Source of the DNA: Marinomonas sargassi
Lineage (GTDB): Bacteria; Pseudomonadota; Gammaproteobacteria; Pseudomonadales; Marinomonadaceae
Direction of reading: 5' to 3'
Assembly (NCBI RefSeq): GCF_025716875.1
Contig: NZ_JAOVZB010000003.1
Location: forward strand, 1-64,000
Length of the DNA stretch: 64,000 nucleotides
Part shown: positions 58,702 to 64,000 of the stretch, piece by piece
Layout: each line of letters starts with the position of its first letter
How positions within the stretch are numbered: the stretch's first letter is position 1
Notes under the pieces: generated by a model
What the model was told of the DNA's origin: nothing
What the model saw: only the letters and a program-made list of their open reading frames with translations
Database searches by the model: none
Made by a program: the position numbers and the translations under genes

Positions 58702-61332
58702 ATGGCGAGTGTTATTGCTGAATATCAAAGGTTTTTGGAGGTGTTAGCTGTAAGACCTATAGATAACGACATTCGTCGAATGGCAAACCTAATATATTTT
58801 AATCTTCCACACTTGGCACAGGTGGGTACTGCTCGCAGAGCTCGATCATCACGATTAGTACCGATTGCAATAAACCAACTAGTAGAAACTTCTCCTGAGT
58901 TACCTGAATTTAATAATATTAATGTTGATGGACATAATATTGGTCGCCTGCATCAATTAAGTGTGGGGCCGTTTAGAGGGTTTACAAATCAGGAGATATT
59001 TGACTTAAGCAATCCAATTACTCTTGTCTATGGTGCCAACGGTACAGGGAAGAGTAGTTTTTGTGAGGCTCTAGAAACGGCGTTGTTAGGCTCTATAAGT
59101 GAAGCCCAAGTAAAGCGGATCGATCACAACACTTACTGTAGAAATGCAAGGCTAGGACAATATGTTCAACCTGTTATATCAACAGTAGATGGAAATTATC
59201 CTCCGGTTAATCTAGAGCCAAATGAAGAAAAGTATAGGTTCTGCTTTATAGAAAAAAACAGATTGGATGATTTTGCTCGAATTGCTTCAAGAACTCCAAG
59301 CGATCAAAGGCAATTAATTGCTACGCTTTTTGGTATTGACCAATTTTCGGACTTTGTAAGAGGATTTAACCCTTCTCTTGATGAAAGCTTAAACCTTACT
59401 GGACAATATGCACAAGAGCTTTCAACAAGGCGGCAGTCATTGGCTAGCGCAGAAAAAATCATTCAGGAATTTCCACAGCGCCTTTTAAAAATTATTATAA
59501 ATGAAGGCCAAATTGCAGAAAGAGTTCAGCCAGAAAGCAGCTATGAAGCAGTTAATCTATGGTTAGTTGGAAGTAAGGATCAGCAAGGTCGCCTTCCATA
59601 TGTACAATCTCTTCTTGATGCTCCTTCGCCAACTGTTTACGACTTAACTGCAGAACAGCTTACATCAGCTTTTAATCAAGTATTCGCTATCAATAGTACA
59701 TTGCAAGGCATAAACACTGAATTGACTCGTCGTGCAGGTGAAGTTTCATATAAAAAACTATATGAGTCAGTGCTCCAGCTATCTTCTTTAAACCCGCATA
59801 ACTGCCCAGCATGTGGCACTAACCTTCAGTCTGTAGCTAAAAACCCATATGAGGCTGCAACTACTGGTCTTGAACAACTTGGTGAACTAGCTGGTTTGCA
59901 ACATCAAGCGAAAGAGCAAAGTGAGGCATTGAATGAGTCGATGCGAAACTTACATCAACTGATGGTTAATACAATCAATGCGGCAGCTTTAGTTTGTCCT
60001 CAATTGCTCGCAGAGAACACACTACCAGTTTTGCCTCCGACATCAACTGGTCAATGGCTACAGGTGTGGGTTAATGATAATAATAGTTCTTGGAATGTGT
60101 TGCTAAATCTATGCACACATATTGAAAAGTCAGATTCTGAATCTCGCGAAGCTCTAGCTCAACGCCAACAGCTGGCTGAAGAAAGAACTAGACTTGATGG
60201 ATATCGCATCGAGATAGAGAGGGCAAAATTAATACGGCAAACTGCAGAAAGTGAACTCGCAGAAGCAAGAGCAACAGTCGCCAATTTTGATGAGTCTAAT
60301 AGAGAGCTAATTGAATTGGTAGCTTCTGAGGAGAACGTAGTCGAATTTCATAACAGAGTTAAAAGATCATATGATGGTTTTTTACAAGAGATCCAATCAT
60401 ATCTACGCAATCTACCATCTCAATTGCTACAAGGTTTGGGGCAAAGGGCTCGCGATCTATACAATTCATTCAATCGTGATGACTTACCAGTAGACTTATT
60501 ACAAAGCCTTTGGTTACCAATTGCTGAAAATGGGAAAATTGAACTTGAGTTTCAGGAGCAATCAGGGGTCCGTTATGACGCATTAACACTGCTCAGTGAA
60601 GGACACATTAAGTGTTTGGGGTTAGCAATATTACTTGCAAAGAATATTGAGGAAGGTTGTCCTCTCGTTGTTTTTGATGACGTAGTAAATGCTATTGATG
60701 ATGATCATAGAAATGGGATCTGGAGAACATTCTTCGAAGATGGTTTGCTGGATGAAAAGCAGGTCATCTTAACATCTCACGCTGAGGAATTTCTTCATAG
60801 AATCCAACAAGAGCTAGGTGCGGCAAGGGCAAGTGATATATCACTGTATAAATTTTTGCCGCATCAAGGGGAGCATCACTTACGTGTCGACACCAATCCT
60901 CCTTCAAAGAATTATGTTCTTAAAGCTCAGCAAGCATTTGTTAATGATGATAAACGAGAAGCTCTTTATTACTCTCGAGCAGCAATAGAAAGCTTAACGG
61001 ACCGACTATGGACTTGGATGGGACGGCGCGGAGATGGACGTATTGAACTTAAGCTTAGTGGGCCCCGATCACAGTGGGAGTTGAATAATAAGTGCAATAA
61101 AATTCGTTCTTCTTTGAGAAGGAGCCAGATCTCGTCTAATGCAATTACTTCCTTGCTTGGAGCTCTAGATGCATTGTTAGGAGTAGCTGGAGGCTCAATA
61201 GAATGGGGATACCTAAATAGTGGAACTCATGACTCTCAGCGAGATGGCGAATTCGACCGAGCGGCTGTTGAAACTATTACCCAAGCTGTGAGTGCTTTAG
61301 ATCAAGCCTTAACGGAGCTTAAAAATGGGTGA
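58702..61332 (+). CDS. Rad50-like ABC ATPase with a C-terminal helical domain, candidate defence protein
   Basis: The 876 residues show: N-terminal ~85 residues (unknown), Walker A GANGTGKSS (111-119), a long helical region with a zinc-hook-like CPAC (368-371), ABC signature LLSEGH (630-635), Walker B LVVFDDVVNAID (655-666), H-loop TSHAEE (691-696), then a ~125-residue helical tail (750-876) with SRAAIESLTDRLW and NSGTHDSQRDGEFD. The layout resembles RloC/PrrC-type and other stand-alone Rad50-like anti-phage ATPases; the tail has a HEPN-like look but is not proven. AAGGA lies before the ATG. It is not related to its chromosomal neighbours and is framed by attC-like sites. Confidence 0.7.
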   Translation: MASVIAEYQRFLEVLAVRPIDNDIRRMANLIYFNLPHLAQVGTARRARSSRLVPIAINQLVETSPELPEFNNINVDGHNIGRLHQLSVGPFRGFTNQEIFDLSNPITLVYGANGTGKSSFCEALETALLGSISEAQVKRIDHNTYCRNARLGQYVQPVISTVDGNYPPVNLEPNEEKYRFCFIEKNRLDDFARIASRTPSDQRQLIATLFGIDQFSDFVRGFNPSLDESLNLTGQYAQELSTRRQSLASAEKIIQEFPQRLLKIIINEGQIAERVQPESSYEAVNLWLVGSKDQQGRLPYVQSLLDAPSPTVYDLTAEQLTSAFNQVFAINSTLQGINTELTRRAGEVSYKKLYESVLQLSSLNPHNCPACGTNLQSVAKNPYEAATTGLEQLGELAGLQHQAKEQSEALNESMRNLHQLMVNTINAAALVCPQLLAENTLPVLPPTSTGQWLQVWVNDNNSSWNVLLNLCTHIEKSDSESREALAQRQQLAEERTRLDGYRIEIERAKLIRQTAESELAEARATVANFDESNRELIELVASEENVVEFHNRVKRSYDGFLQEIQSYLRNLPSQLLQGLGQRARDLYNSFNRDDLPVDLLQSLWLPIAENGKIELEFQEQSGVRYDALTLLSEGHIKCLGLAILLAKNIEEGCPLVVFDDVVNAIDDDHRNGIWRTFFEDGLLDEKQVILTSHAEEFLHRIQQELGAARASDISLYKFLPHQGEHHLRVDTNPPSKNYVLKAQQAFVNDDKREALYYSRAAIESLTDRLWTWMGRRGDGRIELKLSGPRSQWELNNKCNKIRSSLRRSQISSNAITSLLGALDALLGVAGGSIEWGYLNSGTHDSQRDGEFDRAAVETITQAVSALDQALTELKNG

Positions 61333-61344
61333 TAAGCAAGTAGC

Positions 61345-61407
61345 GCATAACAAGTCAAAGCACTCGGACGCAGCAACGCTGTGCTGGGAATAAATGGGGC
61401 GTTAACA
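61345..61407 (+). other. candidate integron attC site after the ATPase gene
   Basis: It lies 12 bases after the ATPase stop. GCATAAC (61345-61351) and GTTAACA (61401-61407) are the outer core sites; on the bottom strand AGCAC-AGC pairs with GCT-GTGCT inside, with an unpaired GCGTCCGA, the shape of an attC hairpin. The right end GGGGCGTTA is typical of attC. The G^TT cut would fall after 61401. The spacing to the next gene start (61426) is also typical of cassettes. No integrase or attI is in the window. Confidence 0.5.
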
Positions 61408-61425
61408 CAACATTAGGATAGTTTC

Positions 61426-62217
61426 GTGGAAGTAAGAAAAGATTTATTAGAAGTTGAAGGGTTATTCTACAGGCTACTTGCTATTGGAGAGTCATTTTCA
61501 AAAAATATTGAATACTGGGAGCATCTGAAGAATAAAGAGGATTTTAGATATATTTGCCGAATCCCATTTAATGTTCGCCATTTAGTTGAAGCAGTTTATG
61601 CAGATGGGCGTGATATGGCTCAGTACATGGCATGGACAATTGGTGATGCAAATGAAAATTATGCAGATTTTCCAACATTAACATCAATTATAGAGAAATT
61701 TGATGGTGGGTTGGTCTATGGTGCTTATGATTCAAGTGTACCTGAAAAAGCACAGGAAACCTGTACTGAATTTAACGAAAATATATGGTCTGTAAATCAG
61801 ATGATTGATTTATTTCGGAAGCAAGAGAATTCACTTTTAGCAGTGAAAGTTACACTTAAAATATTGAAGGAAACAGACCTATATAAAAAAGAAAATGGTA
61901 TTGAAATAATGACGAAAACGAATTCAACAATTAATGTTTCAGACGTAACTGGATCTGCAATTAACATAAACTCGACTGGCGCAAGCGTTACTTCAACATA
62001 TAATGAACCAAAAATTTTTTCTAAAATGCTTGAAGCAATTAAAGCAAGCGAACTGGAAAAAGAAGAAATTGATTTGCTATCTGACAACGTGAAAATGCTC
62101 GCAACTAGTTATGAGACTGGAACATTTGGTGATTCATATAAAGACTTTATGCAAAATGTATCTGCACATATAACAGTTCTTTCTCCATTTTTAGCTGGAA
62201 TAGCAGCGTTGCTGTAG
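61426..62217 (+). CDS. unknown cytoplasmic protein of the second candidate cassette
   Basis: The 263-residue protein begins at GTG with AGGA about eight bases upstream. Residues 1-150 are mainly helical with no family I recognise. Residues 163-192 are a Ser/Thr/Asn-rich beta-type linker (INVSDVTGSAININSTG), like linkers that join domains in AbiTii-type and effector-associated proteins. The tail is helical and ends in hydrophobic SPFLAGIAALL. It is AT-rich compared with the core genes. It follows the ATPase in the same direction but probably as a separate cassette. Confidence 0.55.
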   Translation: MEVRKDLLEVEGLFYRLLAIGESFSKNIEYWEHLKNKEDFRYICRIPFNVRHLVEAVYADGRDMAQYMAWTIGDANENYADFPTLTSIIEKFDGGLVYGAYDSSVPEKAQETCTEFNENIWSVNQMIDLFRKQENSLLAVKVTLKILKETDLYKKENGIEIMTKTNSTINVSDVTGSAININSTGASVTSTYNEPKIFSKMLEAIKASELEKEEIDLLSDNVKMLATSYETGTFGDSYKDFMQNVSAHITVLSPFLAGIAALL

Positions 62218-62218
62218 T

Positions 62219-62225
62219 GTTAACA
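62219..62225 (+). other. possible remnant of an attC (R'' core only)
   Basis: GTTTAAC fits the attC core RYYYAAC and stands two bases after the stop of the second cassette gene, where an attC should begin. It is followed by AAGGGTTAGGG; no full hairpin can be drawn, so the site would be truncated. GGGTTAGGG recurs at 62344-62352. Confidence 0.3.
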
Positions 62226-62262
62226 AGGGTTAGGGTAAACTTTAATCACTCTAGTCTATAGA

Positions 62263-62293
62263 AAACCAGTTTAGTTTTTAAGCTGGTTTTTTG
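62263..62293 (+). terminator. rho-independent terminator after the accessory genes
   Basis: AAAACCAG (62263-62270) pairs with CTGGTTTT (62284-62291), extended by weak pairs, followed by six T. Confidence 0.8.
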
Positions 62294-62400
62294 TTTTTAG
62301 GGTTTTGCTTGAAGGTGTGTTGTTGGTGGGGGCGTATTGGAGTAGGGTTAGGGCGTAGTTTTTTAGTAGTAAAATTAAGTTGTAGAAGTAGAGGGATGAA

Positions 62401-62793
62401 ATGTTTAGTCACGTCATGGTTGGGTCAAGTGATATAGAGCGTTCTAAGGCGTTTTACAATACGGTGCTTGCGGTAGTGGGTATTAAAGAAGCGGTGGTGA
62501 ATGTGAATGCAACGGGGCAGACGCGTTTGCTTTATTTACATGGAGGGATGATGTTTGGCGTCACCGAGCCGATTAACGGTGAGCCTGTGACTGTGTCGAA
62601 TGGTGCAACCTTGGGTTTTTTGTGTGATTCGCCAGAGCAGGTGAAGGCATTTCACGATGTGGCGGTGGCGAATCGTGGCACTAGTATTGAGAACCCACCG
62701 GGCCTGCGTGACACCTCTACAGGTAAGAAGCATTTGTGCTATTTCTTGGACCCAGACGGCCATAAAATCTGCGGTATGTATCGTTGCCCTTAA
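62401..62793 (+). CDS. VOC-family (glyoxalase/bleomycin-resistance-like) protein
   Basis: The 130 residues match the VOC fold with HVMVGSSDIERSKAFYNTVL at the start, FHDVAVANRGTSIENPPGLRD and a final YFLDPDGHKICGMY. Metal ligands are a His at 4, and probably His/Asp in the second half. The substrate is not predictable. It stands alone between two terminators. Confidence 0.86.
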   Translation: MFSHVMVGSSDIERSKAFYNTVLAVVGIKEAVVNVNATGQTRLLYLHGGMMFGVTEPINGEPVTVSNGATLGFLCDSPEQVKAFHDVAVANRGTSIENPPGLRDTSTGKKHLCYFLDPDGHKICGMYRCP

Positions 62794-62827
62794 TAGAGCA
62801 AAGTTAACTCTTATATCATATTTACTT

Positions 62828-62859
62828 AAAGCCAGCTTAATATTTTAAGCTGGCTTTTT
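62828..62859 (+). terminator. rho-independent terminator after the VOC gene
   Basis: AAAGCCAGCTTAA pairs with TTAAGCTGGCTTT around a short loop, followed by T residues. The 269 bases from there to 63128 are AT-rich and have no feature I can name; the promoter of the next gene must lie in them. Confidence 0.9.
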
Positions 62860-63128
62860 GCATTTTTAGGCATGAGTACTTTAGTACTGTTTATTTTATG
62901 AGTTAAGTGCTTGTTTAGAATTAATATTCATTTAATAATTTGTAATACTATTACTTCTCTTTAATACCTTATGAATCTCATTTAATTAAAGAGAAGTGTT
63001 GGTGCGCGTGCTATGTAGGTGTTTTTGGAAATGGCCTATAAAAATAAAAATTAACGAATTGTGAGCTGTTTTCCCGCTGTATTTTTATCTTTTGTATGTG
63101 CGGGCGCTACCTTAGCTAGAGGTATGGA

Positions 63129-63755
63129 ATGGAAAAACTGGATAATTTAGATATTTTGATTGTCAATCAAAAAATGGAATTGGGTGAGGTAGTAACTGGG
63201 TTTGAAACCAGAAACCAATACTTGGTGCGAGATAGCGAGGGTAATCGTTTATATCACGCTGTTGAGGAAAAAGGATCAGTACTTTTAAGGCTTTTCTTAA
63301 AGAATAGTCGCCCTTTTAATATGCTCCTTTTATCTGATAAAAATGAAGTGGCGTTAAGCATAAAAAGGAAATTTCGCTTTATCTTCCATGAAGCAGAAAT
63401 TAATGATGCAAACGGGAGAAGGCTAGGGCACATACAGAAGAGGTTTACCTTCTTTAGAAGTGAGTACACTGTATTTGACCGTTATGGAAACGAGATCTAT
63501 CAGTTATCTGGCCCTGTTTTTAAACCTTGGACTTTTTTCATAAAGAATAATGAAAAGGAATACGGAAAAATCACGAAAGAGTGGAGCGGCCTTTTGAAGG
63601 AGTCCTTTAGTGATGCGGATAACTTTGGAGTGGTTTTTCCTTTAGATTTTGATACCAAGTCTAAAGCCCTATTTTTAGGGGCGGTGTTTTTAATCGACTT
63701 TGTTCATTTTGAGAACTCGAAGAGTAAACCTGCAATCTCCATAAAAATGCGGTAG
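63129..63755 (+). CDS. phospholipid-scramblase / LURP-one-like protein
   Basis: The 208-residue protein has the beta-rich tubby-like pattern of scramblase-related proteins: NQYLVRDSEGNRLYHAVEEKGSVLLRLFLKN, RPFNMLLLSDKNEVALSIKRKF, KITKEWSGLLKESFSDADNFGVVFP, and a hydrophobic C-terminal strand (ALFLGAVFLIDFVHFE). In bacteria this family has unknown function; eukaryotic members bind or move membrane lipids. AGAGG stands six bases before the ATG. It is an isolated gene. Confidence 0.72.
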   Translation: MEKLDNLDILIVNQKMELGEVVTGFETRNQYLVRDSEGNRLYHAVEEKGSVLLRLFLKNSRPFNMLLLSDKNEVALSIKRKFRFIFHEAEINDANGRRLGHIQKRFTFFRSEYTVFDRYGNEIYQLSGPVFKPWTFFIKNNEKEYGKITKEWSGLLKESFSDADNFGVVFPLDFDTKSKALFLGAVFLIDFVHFENSKSKPAISIKMR

Positions 63756-63831
63756 TGAAAGCTGAATAAATAAGGTAATCGGTCGGGTCGGAGTAAAATC
63801 AAATCATTTTTACTCTGACTTCATTTATTTT

Positions 63832-63876
63832 GATAATGCTTAAACGCACATACGCATTAATAAAATTTTAGGCGTC
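63832..63876 (+). repeat. second copy of the 45-base motif at 58607-58651
   Basis: GATAATGCTTAAACGC...ACGCATTAATAAAAT(T)TTAGGCG matches 58607-58651 at about 35 of 45 positions, with TAAACGC and CGCATTAATAAAAT conserved. Each copy ends in TTA(T/G)G, near the start of a gene (58702 and 63904). It could be the right half of an attC-like site, or a shared promoter or regulator element. Confidence 0.45.
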
Positions 63877-63903
63877 AATCGAAATTCATCAGAATGGTTC
63901 AAT

Positions 63904-64000
63904 ATGGATATTTGTCAAAAAATATTATGGGTTGATGGTCTGGCCGCCTCTTTTGTTGGGGTGTTGGTTTTTCTGTTTAAAGACTGGTTGCAAGAGCTGT
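63904..64000 (+). CDS. membrane protein, N-terminal part (runs off the window)
   Basis: An open frame from ATG 63904 has no stop before the end of the window (32 codons). It begins MDICQKILWVDGLAASFVG and continues VLVFLFKDWLQEL, a hydrophobic segment that suggests an integral membrane protein. The ribosome site is weak. The start lies 34 bases after the repeat at 63832-63876. Nothing can be said about its function. Confidence 0.55.
   Translation, partial: MDICQKILWVDGLAASFVGVLVFLFKDWLQEL

Noticed and set aside
58154-62400. Prophage or insertion sequence as the vehicle of the accessory region
   Set aside because: No transposase, integrase, phage gene, target duplication or tRNA attachment site was seen; attC-like ends are the better explanation.

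Overview
The window looks like a moderately AT-rich gammaproteobacterial chromosome, most likely a marine Oceanospirillales member close to Marinomonas. This rests on gene content and order (thrS-infC-rpmI-rplT-pheS-pheT-ihfA; dnaX-ybaB-recR-rnd-ycgL-ycgN; a full fad/etf set), not on any database search.

Layout. 1-750: the 3' end of a 5S rRNA, followed by a run of decaying 5S-plus-terminator copies. 969-4099: three minus-strand genes (CSS-motif EAL phosphodiesterase, GIY-YIG-like protein, O-methyltransferase). 4334-11305: the translation operon thrS to ihfA; a tRNA-Thr anticodon-arm mimic lies just upstream of thrS. 11584-12990: eleven tRNA genes (Pro, 4 Thr, 3 Val-Asp pairs) and one decayed tRNA-Val. 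13177-16794: FadL porin and a GGDEF-EAL protein. 16922-21832: four-gene imelysin / di-haem oxidoreductase / DUF1513 operon behind a promoter that contains a Fur-like box. 21953-22537: an unknown secreted protein with two overlapping LexA-type boxes upstream. 24341-34396: beta-oxidation genes (acyl-CoA dehydrogenase, SCP2, FadD, enoyl-CoA hydratase, EtfBA, FadB, FadA). 34490-35740: a CodA-family deaminase whose substrate-discriminating Asp is Ser, suggesting 5-methylcytosine deaminase. 36026-48679: KatG, a chemoreceptor, YejK, OmpA-like protein, small unknowns, TapT/DTW, DUF1499, TetR, RadD and a 2OG oxygenase. 48833-58153: TrhO, a structured intergenic stretch that may encode an ncRNA, then dnaX (with an A9 slippage site placed like the tau/gamma frameshift), ybaB, recR, rnd, ycgL, ycgN, a VWA membrane protein and YafJ.

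58154-62230 is accessory. It holds a Rad50-like ATPase with a C-terminal helical extension and an unknown protein with a glycine/serine/threonine-rich linker. Both appear framed by integron-type cassette boundaries (attC-like sites), although no integrase gene is visible. These are candidate mobile defence genes. The window closes with a VOC protein, a scramblase-like protein and the start of a membrane protein that runs off the end.

The best leads are the overlapping LexA boxes on an unknown secreted protein, the cassette-borne ATPase and its neighbour, the CodA Asp-to-Ser change, the dnaX A9 tract, the thrS anticodon mimic and the candidate ncRNA. No prophage, insertion sequence or CRISPR array was seen.
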